From Rhodococcus oxybenzonivorans (GTDB lineage: Bacteria; Actinomycetota; Actinomycetes; Mycobacteriales; Mycobacteriaceae), in NCBI RefSeq assembly GCF_003130705.1, contig NZ_CP021354.1:3968001-4032000 (forward strand): a stretch of 64,000 nt of DNA, written 5' to 3'. Shown here piece by piece: positions 25,409-33,716 of the stretch; positions within the stretch are counted from its first letter, which is position 1; each line of letters begins with the position of its first letter. A model generated the notes under the pieces. It searched no databases. It was given only the letters and a program-made list of their open reading frames with translations, and had not been told where the DNA came from. The translations under genes and the position numbers were made by a program.

Positions 25409-26314
25409 TTATTCGCGCACATACAAGCGCAACGTCACGTAGGCGGTGACCGCCGCCATGCCCACACCGACCAGCAGGAGCACGGGTGAGACGAACAGCA
25501 CGTCGCTGTTGGAGATCCGGGCGACAATGTTCGCCTCGTACACGTCGGCAAGCACGTCGTCGATGAACATGTTCTTCGCGGTGAACAGGCCCACGATGGC
25601 GAGTACGGCACCGATCACCGCCGCGACCACCGCCTCGAGGAGGAACGGCAACTGCGTGTACCACCGGGTAGCGCCCACCAACCGCATGATCCCGACCTCC
25701 GTCCGCCGGGTGAACGCCGCGATCTGCACCATGTTCGCGATGAGAAGCACAGCGGCGACCGCCTGCACGACGGCGATCGCGAACGCCGCATTGCGCACCC
25801 CGTTGAGGACGCTGAAGAGACGCTCGACCAGTTCACGTTGGTTGAGCACGCTCTCGACCCCGGGACGGGTACCGAACTGGTCGTTGATCACTCCGAACCG
25901 TTCGGGGTCGCTCAGCTTGACCTTGAACGACGCCGGGAAGCTGTCGGGGCTGACCAGTGCAGCGAGCTCGGGCTGATCCTTGAACACCCGCTCCGTCGCG
26001 TCCTTCACGGCATCGTCCCGGTTGAGGTACTCCACCGATACCACCGACGGGGTGTCGTCGAGTTCCGCGCGTAGCGAACGGCAGATCTCCGCCTCGCAGC
26101 CAGGGTCCGAGGTGGAGATGTCGTCCGTGAGGAAGATCTGCACCTCCACCCGGTCGAGGAAAATCTGCTGTGTCTTGCCCGCCATCTGCACCACGAGGAG
26201 TCCGCTTCCGAACAGCCCGAGGGAGATCGCGGTGGTGAGGATCATCGCGATCGTCATGGTGACGTTGCGACGGAGTCCGGTGAGGAGCTCACTGACAATG
26301 AAACTGGCACGCAT
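25409..26314 (-). CDS. ftsX: Cell division protein FtsX
   Basis: 301 aa membrane partner of FtsE; the FtsEX complex activates peptidoglycan hydrolases (RipC in mycobacteria) at the septum. Topology is clear: one helix near residues 22-45 (TIAMILTTAISLGLFGSGLL), a large external domain with several Cys (GCEAEICRS), then three helices at about 170-195, 222-245 and 270-292. Start ATG 26314, 63 bases after ftsE. The external domain with two cysteines is the hydrolase-contacting part in mycobacteria. Confidence 0.95.
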   Translation of the reverse strand: MRASFIVSELLTGLRRNVTMTIAMILTTAISLGLFGSGLLVVQMAGKTQQIFLDRVEVQIFLTDDISTSDPGCEAEICRSLRAELDDTPSVVSVEYLNRDDAVKDATERVFKDQPELAALVSPDSFPASFKVKLSDPERFGVINDQFGTRPGVESVLNQRELVERLFSVLNGVRNAAFAIAVVQAVAAVLLIANMVQIAAFTRRTEVGIMRLVGATRWYTQLPFLLEAVVAAVIGAVLAIVGLFTAKNMFIDDVLADVYEANIVARISNSDVLFVSPVLLLVGVGMAAVTAYVTLRLYVRE

Positions 26315-26377
26315 CGGTAATCGGAGTCCTTCGTCGAATGGCTTGCGGACGGGCGGGCGTCGAGGGAGGGCGGGCGG

Positions 26378-27067
26378 CTAACGCCCCACGCCGTAGACAC
26401 CTCGGGCTTCGTCCCGCACCACTCTTCCCAGGTCCAGTTCGACCACTCGACGACGCATCGAGTCGACGATGTGATGATCGTGCGTCGCCATCACCACGGT
26501 CGTGCCCGTGCGGTTGATCCTCTCGAGCAACAACATGATGTCCTGGCTGGTCTCCGGGTCGAGGTTGCCGGTGGGCTCGTCGCACAGCAACACCAACGGC
26601 CGATTCACGAACGCCCGCGCAATCGCGACGCGCTGCTGCTCACCACCGGAAAGTTCGGTCGGCAAACGGTCCGCCTTGCCCGACAGACCCACCATCTCGA
26701 GTACCTCGGGAACCGTGCGCGCGATCATCGCCCGCGGCTTTCCGATCACCTCCAGAGCGAAGGCGACGTTCTCCGACACCGTCTTCTTCTGCAGAAGCCG
26801 GAAATCCTGAAACACCACGCCCATGCTCTGCCGCAACTTGGGCACCCGCCGAGCCGACAGCTTGTTGACGTGGAAATCGGCGATGTGAATGTCGCCCGAG
26901 GTCGGTGACTCCTCCTTGAGGAGCAGACGCATGAAGGTCGACTTGCCCGAGCCCGACGGGCCGATGAGGAAGACGAACTCACCCTTGTCCACTTCGACGC
27001 TCACCTTGTCCAGGGCGGGTCTCGTGGAGGTCTTGTACGACTTCGACACATTCTCGACGCTGATCAC
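26378..27067 (-). CDS. ftsE: Cell division ATP-binding protein FtsE
   Basis: 229 aa ABC-type ATPase. Walker [10 protein letters not shown] near residue 36, Q-loop VFQDFRLL near 85, signature [19 protein letters not shown] near 138, and Walker [16 protein letters not shown] near 160. It powers FtsX conformational signalling to cell-wall hydrolases. Start ATG 27067; a gap of 55 bases separates it from the upstream hypothetical gene, with prfB and mscS further upstream in the same direction. Confidence 0.96.
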   Translation of the reverse strand: MISVENVSKSYKTSTRPALDKVSVEVDKGEFVFLIGPSGSGKSTFMRLLLKEESPTSGDIHIADFHVNKLSARRVPKLRQSMGVVFQDFRLLQKKTVSENVAFALEVIGKPRAMIARTVPEVLEMVGLSGKADRLPTELSGGEQQRVAIARAFVNRPLVLLCDEPTGNLDPETSQDIMLLLERINRTGTTVVMATHDHHIVDSMRRRVVELDLGRVVRDEARGVYGVGR

Positions 27068-27122
27068 GAGGAGCCAGTCTAGACGTTATCGAACAGTGAC
27101 CAAGTGAAGCGCAGGCCGAGCG

Positions 27123-27593
27123 TCATGGTCCCGTCTGCGAGCTGGGCGCGGTCGGGACCGGGGACATCGTCGTCGGCGTCCCGGGTGCAGCCGGAGCGGG
27201 GAAGAGTTGCGGCAATCCGAACGGCTGCGTGGTCGTGGTCGGCTGCGTGCTCTGCGATGGCATCGTCAACCCAGGCGTGGATTGGGGCGTCGGCTCGGTA
27301 GTGGTCGACTCCGTCGTCTCGGTGGTCTCGGTCGGGGTGTCGACCGTCGACGACGGCAGTGATGTCACCGGAACCTGTTCCTCACTGGGCACGGGAGTGG
27401 TGATGGTCGGGGCCGGCGGGGGTGCCTGTCCAGCGTCCTCGGCGGGATTGAGCGAGGTGTACAGGGTGTACAGCGCCACCCACAGCAAGCACAGCACCAG
27501 CGTCGACGTCCGTACCCGTCCGCCGAACAGCTTCGACGGAAGGACATGCGAGTGCAGGATCCGATCGAGTCCGCGCCTCGGTTCTTCACTCAT
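27123..27593 (-). CDS. Membrane-anchored Thr/Pro/Ser-rich protein
   Basis: 156 aa: a cytoplasmic stretch of about 28 residues, one helix (TSTLVLCLLWVALYTLYTSL, residues 29-48), then an extracellular low-complexity tail made of Thr, Pro, Ser and Glu, including TETTETTESTTTEPTP. Such tails span the cell wall and can be O-glycosylated. The start overlaps the mscS stop as ATGA. The position between mscS and ftsE matches a small gene in mycobacteria. Function unknown; wall-related by context. Confidence 0.7.
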   Translation of the reverse strand: MSEEPRRGLDRILHSHVLPSKLFGGRVRTSTLVLCLLWVALYTLYTSLNPAEDAGQAPPPAPTITTPVPSEEQVPVTSLPSSTVDTPTETTETTESTTTEPTPQSTPGLTMPSQSTQPTTTTQPFGLPQLFPAPAAPGTPTTMSPVPTAPSSQTGP

Positions 27594-28486
27594 ACCGCGT
27601 CCTCCCCCACCCGGACGGTCTGCAGGTCCGGGGACACGGTGATCCCCTGCCTGCGCATCGCGCTGGCGACGCGCACCCGGAGAGCCCGCCCGACCTGGAA
27701 TTGCTTACCCGGAAGGGTCCGGGCGACCATACGAACGCTCACCTCGTCGACGGTCAGGCGTTCGACACCCATCACCGTCGGCTCGTCGAGCAGCAGCTTC
27801 TTCAGTCCGCGATCCGCATATGCCTCGACGCCGACCTGGTGCAGTACTTCGTTGACCTGGTTGATGTCGGCGGCCGCGGGCACCGGAACGTCGATCACGG
27901 CGCGCGCCCAATCCTTCGACAGGTTGATCGCCTTGACGATCTGTCCGTTGGGGACGGTGATGACTTCGCCGTCGGTGTTCCGCATGCGCGTCACACGCAG
28001 CGTCACATCCTCGATGACACCTTCGGCATCGTCCGAGGACCCGGTGACGGCGAGCCGGACGGTGTCACCGAAGCCGTACTGGCGTTCGGTGATGATGAAG
28101 AATCCGGCGAGGATGTCCTGGACCACACGCTGCGCGCCGAAACCCAGCGCCGCACCGAGAACGGTGGCCGGCGCCACGAGACTGCCGATCGGCAAGCTGA
28201 GCTGATCGAGCACCTTCATGGTGGCGATGACATAGATGATGGTGATGACCACCCAGGTGATCACCTGAGCCACCGAGTGTCTGTGCTTGGTGGTCTCGGA
28301 TCGGACCAGGGCGTCGCCCTGCATGTAACTGTTGTCGATGCGGTCGGTGATCTTCTCGCCGCCCCAGCTGACGAGTCTGGCCATCAGCAGGGCACCGAGC
28401 ACCGTCAACGACACGGCCAGCCCTGTGGAGCTGAGCCAGTCGAGGAGATTCCGGGTGGGAGCGAACATGGTTGCGGTGATCTCCAT
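27590..28486 (-). CDS. Small-conductance mechanosensitive channel (MscS family)
   Basis: 298 aa channel that releases solutes on hypo-osmotic shock. Residues 1-150 hold helices including VSLTVLGALLMARLVSWGG and VITWVVITIIYVIATMKVL; the pore helix APATVLGAALGFGAQRVVQDIL (shown in part) near 130 has the Gly/Ala ridge of MscS, followed by the beta domain with RQYGFGDTVRL near 170. Start ATG 28486, six bases after prfB. Part of the prfB-mscS-ftsEX line-up. Confidence 0.88.
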   Translation of the reverse strand: MEITATMFAPTRNLLDWLSSTGLAVSLTVLGALLMARLVSWGGEKITDRIDNSYMQGDALVRSETTKHRHSVAQVITWVVITIIYVIATMKVLDQLSLPIGSLVAPATVLGAALGFGAQRVVQDILAGFFIITERQYGFGDTVRLAVTGSSDDAEGVIEDVTLRVTRMRNTDGEVITVPNGQIVKAINLSKDWARAVIDVPVPAAADINQVNEVLHQVGVEAYADRGLKKLLLDEPTVMGVERLTVDEVSVRMVARTLPGKQFQVGRALRVRVASAMRRQGITVSPDLQTVRVGEDAV

Positions 28487-28492
28487 AGGCGT

Positions 28493-29599
28493 CTAGGCCT
28501 GGTTCTCGCGCATCCGCCAACGGATGCCGGACTCCAGGAATCCGTCGATGTCGCCGTCGAGGACGGCCGACGGGTTGTTGACCTCGTACTCGGTACGCAG
28601 GTCCTTCACCATCTGGTAGGGGTGCAGCACGTAGGAACGCATCTGATTGCCCCACGAACTGCCGCCGTCGCCCTTCAATGCATCCATCTCCGCGCGCTCC
28701 TCCTTCCGCTTGACCTCGAGCAACTTCGCCTGCAGGACGCGCATCGCCGACACCTTGTTCTGCAGCTGCGACTTCTCGTTCTGACAGGTGACGACGATTC
28801 CCGTCGGAATGTGCGTCAGGCGCACCGCCGAGTCGGTGGTGTTGACCGACTGCCCACCCGGACCGGAGGAGCGGTAGACGTCGACGCGGACGTCGTTCTC
28901 GTTCACGTCGATGTGGTCGGTGGTCTCGACGACCGGCAGGACTTCCACCTCGGCGAAAGATGTCTGCCGACGCCCCTGGTTGTCGAAGGGGCTGATTCGC
29001 ACGAGGCGGTGGGTGCCCATTTCCACCGACAGGGTGCCGTAGGTATACGGCGCCTTGATCGCGAACGTCGCGCTCTTGATTCCGGCCTCCTCGGCATACG
29101 AGGTGTCGTAGACCTCGACCCCGTAGCCGTGCTTCTCCGCCCACCGAATGTACATACGCATCAGCATCTCGGCCCAGTCTGCGGCATCGATACCTCCTGC
29201 GCCGGATCGAATGTTGACCAGCGCGTCACGCTGGTCGTATTCGCCGGACAACATGGTTTTGACTTCCATGGCCTCGATGTCGGCCCGCAGCGACTCCCGC
29301 TCGGCATCGGCGTCGGCGAGCGCCTCGGCACCCGCATCCTCCTCCGCGAGCTCGTAGAGAAGAGGAAGGTCGTCGAGCCGCTGGCGCAGCTCCTCGACGC
29401 GGCGCAGTTCGGCCTGCGAGTGCGAGAGCTGGCTGGTGACCTGCTGTGCATGCTCCTGGTCGTTCCACAGGTCAGGGTCGGCCGCCTGGTGTTCGAGTTC
29501 GTCGATGCGGCGACGCAGCTCCTCCACATCCAGGACCGATTCGACGGTACGGAGGGTGGTGTCGAGCTCGCCTAGTTCTGCAGATACGTCGGGATGCAC
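28493..29599 (-). CDS. prfB: Peptide chain release factor 2
   Basis: 368 aa class I release factor for UGA and UAA codons. The stop-codon reading motif SPF is in [16 protein letters not shown] near residue 205 and the catalytic GGQ is in [16 protein letters not shown] near 245. The frame is continuous: there is no in-frame UGA near codon 25, so the programmed frameshift of E. coli prfB is absent. I use GTG 29599 ([12 protein letters not shown]), aligning with known actinobacterial starts; TTG at 29608 would add three residues. No clear Shine-Dalgarno precedes it. Confidence 0.95.
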   Translation of the reverse strand: MHPDVSAELGELDTTLRTVESVLDVEELRRRIDELEHQAADPDLWNDQEHAQQVTSQLSHSQAELRRVEELRQRLDDLPLLYELAEEDAGAEALADADAERESLRADIEAMEVKTMLSGEYDQRDALVNIRSGAGGIDAADWAEMLMRMYIRWAEKHGYGVEVYDTSYAEEAGIKSATFAIKAPYTYGTLSVEMGTHRLVRISPFDNQGRRQTSFAEVEVLPVVETTDHIDVNENDVRVDVYRSSGPGGQSVNTTDSAVRLTHIPTGIVVTCQNEKSQLQNKVSAMRVLQAKLLEVKRKEERAEMDALKGDGGSSWGNQMRSYVLHPYQMVKDLRTEYEVNNPSAVLDGDIDGFLESGIRWRMRENQA

Positions 29600-29780
29600 G
29601 GTGTTCAAGGTTACCGGGTAATTCTGCGGGCGATTTCACCCCCGCGCGCAACGGCAGTCACCCCTTCCGATCAGCCGACGTCGAACCCTTGCGGTCGCCG
29701 ACGTGCCAGGCGTTCGATGCACGGGTGCGCACATGCCTGTGCGTTCCCCATTCCGCAGTTCCCCCGAGGCATTCTCGGGC

Positions 29781-29909
29781 CTCGACGAAGACGTCCGGCA
29801 GTCGCTGCGCCGGATCGAGTCGAGTCCCTTCATCACGGCCACCACCTCACTACGCGGATTCGTGTTCGACGTGGCCACGGGAAAGCTCAGGGAAGTCACG
29901 AGCGACTGA
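29781..29909 (+). pseudogene. Beta-carbonic anhydrase remnant, C-terminal tail
   Basis: Forty-odd codons reading [18 protein letters not shown] and then [16 protein letters not shown], ending TGA at 29907-29909, look like the last part of a beta-class carbonic anhydrase. The zinc-binding Cys-His-Cys core that should lie upstream is gone. A short frame from ATG 29733 could still express it, but catalysis is impossible. It sits in the 345-base gap between prfB and hisN, which otherwise contains nothing I recognise. Confidence 0.65.
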
Positions 29910-29944
29910 AGCGGGGCGGGCGCCGCCGAGTAATCTGTGCGACC

Positions 29945-30748
29945 GTGACCGACCTCGACGCCGACCTCCAGCTCGCACTCCACATTGCAGACGAGGCGGA
30001 CGCGATCACCACGGCCCGGTTCGGCGCTCTCGATCTCGCGGTCGACGACAAACCCGACCTGACTCCGGTGTCCGACGCCGACCTGGCGGTGGAGCGGGCG
30101 GTCCGGTCGACGCTCGAATCGGAGCGCCCGAGCGATGCCGTGCTGGGTGAGGAATTCGGCGGCGACGCCCAATTCTCGGGGCGTCAGTGGGTGGTGGACC
30201 CGATCGACGGGACCAAGAACTTCGTCCGCGGCGTTCCCGTGTGGGCAACTCTCGTCGCCCTCCTCGACGACGGAGTGCCCGTCGTGGGCGTGGTCAGCGC
30301 TCCTGCACTGGCTCGCCGATGGTGGGCAGCCGCGGGCGCCGGCGCCTGGGCCTCGTTCGGAGGGGCCGCGCCGAGCCGTATTTCCGTCTCCGCCGTGGAC
30401 CGACTCGAATCGGCGAGTCTCACGTTCTCGAGCCTGTCGGGGTGGAGAGATCTCGGCACCCGCGAGCAGTTCCTCTCCCTCACCGACGACGTCTGGCGGG
30501 TCCGTGGCTTCGGCGACTTCTTCTCCTATTGTCTGCTCGCCGAGGGCGCCGTCGACATCGCCACGGAACCCGAGGTCTCGCTGTGGGACCTCGCTCCGCT
30601 GGATGTACTGATCCGGGAGGCGGGCGGGCGCTTCACCGACCTCGCCGGTGCTGACGGACCGCACGGCGGAAGCGCGGTGGCCACCAACGGCCGGCTGCAC
30701 GACGAGGTCCTCGACCGCCTACGAAAGCCCCACCTGCACGCGCACTGA
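29945..30748 (+). CDS. hisN: Histidinol-phosphatase, inositol-monophosphatase fold
   Basis: 267 aa Mg-dependent phosphatase; in actinobacteria this fold provides the histidinol-phosphate phosphatase of histidine synthesis. Metal-site motifs are VLGEEFGG near residue 65, [19 protein letters not shown] near 83 (the DPxDGT box) and [16 protein letters not shown] near 210. Start GTG 29945, just after the weak promoter region; longer readings cross the carbonic anhydrase remnant. The assignment to HisN rests on its place next to prfB and fadE24 as in corynebacteria and mycobacteria; an inositol phosphatase is the alternative. Confidence 0.82.
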   Translation: MTDLDADLQLALHIADEADAITTARFGALDLAVDDKPDLTPVSDADLAVERAVRSTLESERPSDAVLGEEFGGDAQFSGRQWVVDPIDGTKNFVRGVPVWATLVALLDDGVPVVGVVSAPALARRWWAAAGAGAWASFGGAAPSRISVSAVDRLESASLTFSSLSGWRDLGTREQFLSLTDDVWRVRGFGDFFSYCLLAEGAVDIATEPEVSLWDLAPLDVLIREAGGRFTDLAGADGPHGGSAVATNGRLHDEVLDRLRKPHLHAH

Positions 30749-30755
30749 CGTCGCC

Positions 30756-30805
30756 GAACGGCGAACGGCCCGGCCTGGAACTTCAGGCCGGGCCGTTCGC
30801 CGTTC
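30756..30805. terminator. Long-stem terminator after hisN
   Basis: 22-base-pair perfect inverted repeat (arms at 30756-30777 and 30784-30805) with a six-base loop, eight bases after the hisN stop. It insulates hisN from the fadE24 promoter. Confidence 0.85.
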
Positions 30806-30824
30806 AGGGGCCTGACGCCCGGAA

Positions 30825-30863
30825 CTTACTCAATAGTAGACACCAACCTTACTGCTGAGTAAG
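30825..30863. promoter_or_regulatory. Twin operator upstream of fadE24
   Basis: Two copies of one inverted repeat: CTTACTGCTGAGTAAG at 30848-30863 is a perfect CTTACT-N4-AGTAAG, and CTTACTCAATAGTAGA at 30825-30840 has the same left arm and a partly matching right arm. Centres are 23 bases apart. The pattern fits a TetR-type repressor binding as two dimers over the promoter. No candidate regulator is encoded in the window. Confidence 0.65.
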
Positions 30864-30907
30864 ATAGCTGGTGTCCACGCCCGAACACCGAGAAACAGCT
30901 GGTGATC

Positions 30908-32314
30908 ATGAGCAAGCAAGACACAGTTGCCCCCCACGACAGCGGAAAGCGGAAGCCCCGCGACACGTCCGCGGTCGGACTCAACCCCGTCAGGCGCGAC
31001 GCCATGGGTGCCGCGATGCGAGTGTTGACGAAGATCACGGGTTCCGATCTGGCAGAGAAGTACAACTTGCGTCAGACGATCGATCGGGTGACCTACGAAG
31101 GCACGAAGACGGGTTTCCGAACCCTCGGTGCCGCCACCCGCGGTTTCAAGAAGGTGTCCGGCGGGGGCGCGCCGAAACGGCTCCCCGACAATCCGAGCGC
31201 TGCAGCGGGCTATTTCGACCTGACCCCGACCGACGAGCAGCAGATGATCGTCGAGACGGTGCGGGAGTTCGCCGCCGAGATCCTGCGCCCTGCCGGCCAC
31301 GACGCCGACGCGGCCGCGGCCGCCCCGGCCGATCTCGTGAAGCGCGCCGCCGAACTCGGTATCACCCTGATCAACGTCCCGGAGGAACTCGACGGCGCGG
31401 CCAGTGAGCGCGGAGCCGTCACCAACTCGCTCGTCGCCGAGGCCTTGGCGCACGGAGACATGGGCCTCGCGCTTCCGATCCTCGCTCCCAGTGGCGTCGC
31501 GGTAGCCCTGACGCAATGGGGTACCGACGCCCAGCAGAAGACGTACCTTCCCGCGTTCACCGGCGAGCAGGTTCCCAATGCCGCCGTCGTCGTGAACGAA
31601 CCACGGGCGCTGTTCGATCCGTTCGCATTGCAGACCAAGGCGGTCCGCTCGCCGAGTGGATACCGGCTCAACGGAGTGAAGAGCCTGGTTCCGGCTGCCG
31701 CAACATCCGAATTGTTCATCGTGGCAGCAGAACTGGACGGCAAGCCGTCCTTCTTCATCGTCGAGGCCGACTCCAAGGGACTCGTAGTCGAAGCCGATCC
31801 GAGCATGGGTCTGCGCGCCGCCGGACTCGGCCGCCTCGAGCTGACCGATGTGGCGGTGCCGGAGTCGGCGCTGCTCGGAGACGGTGACGCCGATGTGCGA
31901 AAGGCCGAGTACGCGGACGCCATCCGCCTCGCCCGCCTCGGTTGGGCATCGCTCGCGGTGGGCACCAGCCAGGCCGTGCTCGACTATGTCATCCCGTACG
32001 TGAACGAGCGGGTGGCGTTCGGCGAGCCGATCAGCAACCGTCAGGCAGTGGCCTTCATGGTCGCCAACATCGGTATCGAGCTCGACGGAATGCGTCTGGT
32101 CACGCTGCGTGGTGCTTCACGGGCGGAACAGGGCCTCTCGTTCGCCCGCGAATCGGCACTCGCCCGGAAGCTCGCTTCCGAGAAGGGAATGCAGATCGGC
32201 CTCGACGGCGTGCAGTTGCTCGGCGGCCACGGCTACACGAAGGAACACCCCGTGGAGCGCTGGTACCGCGACCTTCGCGCCATCGGTGTTGCCGAAGGCA
32301 TCGTCCTGATCTGA
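30908..32314 (+). CDS. fadE24: Acyl-CoA dehydrogenase, FadE24-like
   Basis: 468 aa FAD-dependent acyl-CoA dehydrogenase acting on a CoA thioester. After about 90 extra N-terminal residues come the helical domain DLTPTDEQQMIVETVREFAA, the beta domain with SPSGYRLNGVKSLVPAAATS, and the C-terminal domain ending VQLLGGHGYTKEHPVERWYR. The length equals M. tuberculosis FadE24, and the next gene is the FadE23 homologue, as there. The usual catalytic Glu position is not certain by eye. I use ATG 30908; a GTG two codons upstream is possible. Probable target of the twin operator at 30825-30863. Confidence 0.88.
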   Translation: MSKQDTVAPHDSGKRKPRDTSAVGLNPVRRDAMGAAMRVLTKITGSDLAEKYNLRQTIDRVTYEGTKTGFRTLGAATRGFKKVSGGGAPKRLPDNPSAAAGYFDLTPTDEQQMIVETVREFAAEILRPAGHDADAAAAAPADLVKRAAELGITLINVPEELDGAASERGAVTNSLVAEALAHGDMGLALPILAPSGVAVALTQWGTDAQQKTYLPAFTGEQVPNAAVVVNEPRALFDPFALQTKAVRSPSGYRLNGVKSLVPAAATSELFIVAAELDGKPSFFIVEADSKGLVVEADPSMGLRAAGLGRLELTDVAVPESALLGDGDADVRKAEYADAIRLARLGWASLAVGTSQAVLDYVIPYVNERVAFGEPISNRQAVAFMVANIGIELDGMRLVTLRGASRAEQGLSFARESALARKLASEKGMQIGLDGVQLLGGHGYTKEHPVERWYRDLRAIGVAEGIVLI

Positions 32315-32343
32315 GCGGCCGGATTCGAACTAAGGAAACAGTC

Positions 32344-33549
32344 ATGATCAACCTCGAACTTCCCAAGAAGCTCAAAGCCTCCGCGAACCAGGCACATCAG
32401 GTCGCTGCGGAGATCTTCCGGCCTATCTCGCGCAAGTACGACCTCGCCGAGCACGCCTACCCCAAGGAACTCGACACCATGGCCGCCATGGTGGAGGGGC
32501 TCAACGACTCCGGCAAGGGTGCCGCAGGCGCTGCCCTCGGGCGCGGTGACGAGCCCAAGGTCATCGGAAACGTCAACGGGGGCAACATGTCCTCGCTGAT
32601 GAACGTGATCGAGACCTGCTGGGGCGACGTGGGACTCACACTCGCCATTCCGTACCAGGGGCTCGGCAACTCTGCGATCGCCGCGGTCGCCACCGACGAG
32701 CAGCTCGAGCGGTTCGGCAAGGTGTGGGCCTCGATGGCCATCACCGAACCGGGCTTCGGTTCGGACTCCGCCGCGGTCACCACCACGGCGGTGCTCGACG
32801 GCGACGAGTACGTCCTGAACGGTGAGAAGATCTTCGTCACCGCCGGTGAACGTTCCACGCACATCGTCGTATGGGCCACGGTCGACAAGACCAAGGGCCG
32901 GGCAGCGATCAAATCGTTCGTCGTCCCCCGGGATGCACCGGGACTGAGCGTCGCGCGTCTCGAGCACAAACTGGGGATCAAGGCGTCCGACACCGCGGTA
33001 TTACTGTTGCAGGACTGCCGGATTCCGAAGGACAACCTCCTCGGCACGCCTGAGGTGAACGTCGAGAAGGGTTTTGCCGGCGTCATGCAGACGTTCGACA
33101 ACACCCGTCCGATCGTCGCCGGCATGGCCGTGGGACTCGGCCGCGCTGCACTCGAGGAACTGCGCCACATCCTCACCGACGCGGGAGTCGAGATCTCCTA
33201 CGACATTCCGGCATACAACCAGCACGCGGCCGCCGCAGAATTCCTGCAGCTCGAGGCCGACTGGGAAGCTGCCTACCTGCTGGCGCTGCGCGCCACGTGG
33301 ATGGCCGATAACAAGAAGCCGAACTCACTCGAAGCGTCCATGTCGAAGGCCAAGGCCGGTCGCACCGGAACAGCGATAACCGTGAAGGCCGTCGAACTTG
33401 CCGGCACGTGGGGATACTCCGAGCGTCCGCTTCTCGAGAAGTGGGCTCGCGACTCGAAGATCCTCGACATCTTCGAGGGCACACAGCAGATTCAGCAGCT
33501 GATCGTGGCCCGCCGCCTGCTGGGGAAGTCGTCTGCCGAATTGAAGTAG
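32344..33549 (+). CDS. fadE23: Acyl-CoA dehydrogenase, FadE23-like
   Basis: 401 aa acyl-CoA dehydrogenase, second gene of the pair. FAD/substrate loop MAITEPGFGSDSAAVTTTA near residue 130, IFVTAGERSTHIVVWA near 160, and the C-terminal ARDSKILDIFEGTQQIQQL near 370, where Glu of IFEGT is a common catalytic-base position. Start ATG 32344 with AAGGAA. The gap to fadE24 is 29 bases, so both are in one transcript, and in mycobacteria they act as a heteromeric FadE pair or in the same degradation pathway; the acyl substrate is not evident. Confidence 0.9.
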   Translation: MINLELPKKLKASANQAHQVAAEIFRPISRKYDLAEHAYPKELDTMAAMVEGLNDSGKGAAGAALGRGDEPKVIGNVNGGNMSSLMNVIETCWGDVGLTLAIPYQGLGNSAIAAVATDEQLERFGKVWASMAITEPGFGSDSAAVTTTAVLDGDEYVLNGEKIFVTAGERSTHIVVWATVDKTKGRAAIKSFVVPRDAPGLSVARLEHKLGIKASDTAVLLLQDCRIPKDNLLGTPEVNVEKGFAGVMQTFDNTRPIVAGMAVGLGRAALEELRHILTDAGVEISYDIPAYNQHAAAAEFLQLEADWEAAYLLALRATWMADNKKPNSLEASMSKAKAGRTGTAITVKAVELAGTWGYSERPLLEKWARDSKILDIFEGTQQIQQLIVARRLLGKSSAELK

Positions 33550-33579
33550 CAGACCAGGACTAGTTTCAACGAGGGGTGT

Positions 33580-33611
33580 AGCCCCCGCTGCGGTCACCTG
33601 CGGCGGGGGCT
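33580..33611 (+). terminator. Terminator after fadE23
   Basis: Nine-base-pair stem AGCCCCCGC/GCGGGGGCT with a 14-base loop followed by TTCTTC, 30 bases after the fadE23 stop. A normal intrinsic terminator for the fadE24-fadE23 transcript. Confidence 0.8.
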
Positions 33612-33685
33612 TCTTCGTGTCCGAAATCCGGTGACCAGGACCGCCGTATCGGCAGTACCCGACACCGACCGTCCTCTAGTCTGAA

Positions 33686-33701
33686 CGTGACATCCGTCAC
33701 G
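33686..33701. promoter_or_regulatory. Inverted repeat in the acyl-CoA synthetase promoter
   Basis: CGTGACATCCGTCACG is a perfect six-base inverted repeat around ATCC. A TAGTCT hexamer that could be the -10 ends four bases upstream, so a bound protein would cover the start of transcription. It is 15 bases before the ATG. The regulator is unknown. Confidence 0.5.
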
Positions 33702-33716
33702 CCGGAAGGGGCATCC

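Noticed and set aside
27701..29575. 624-codon plus-strand frame
   Set aside because: Antisense to mscS and prfB, whose products carry clear family motifs. Low-complexity His/Val/Asp-rich translation is typical of a shadow.
28493..29599. Programmed frameshift in prfB
   Set aside because: The reading frame is continuous from start to stop with no in-frame TGA near codon 25.
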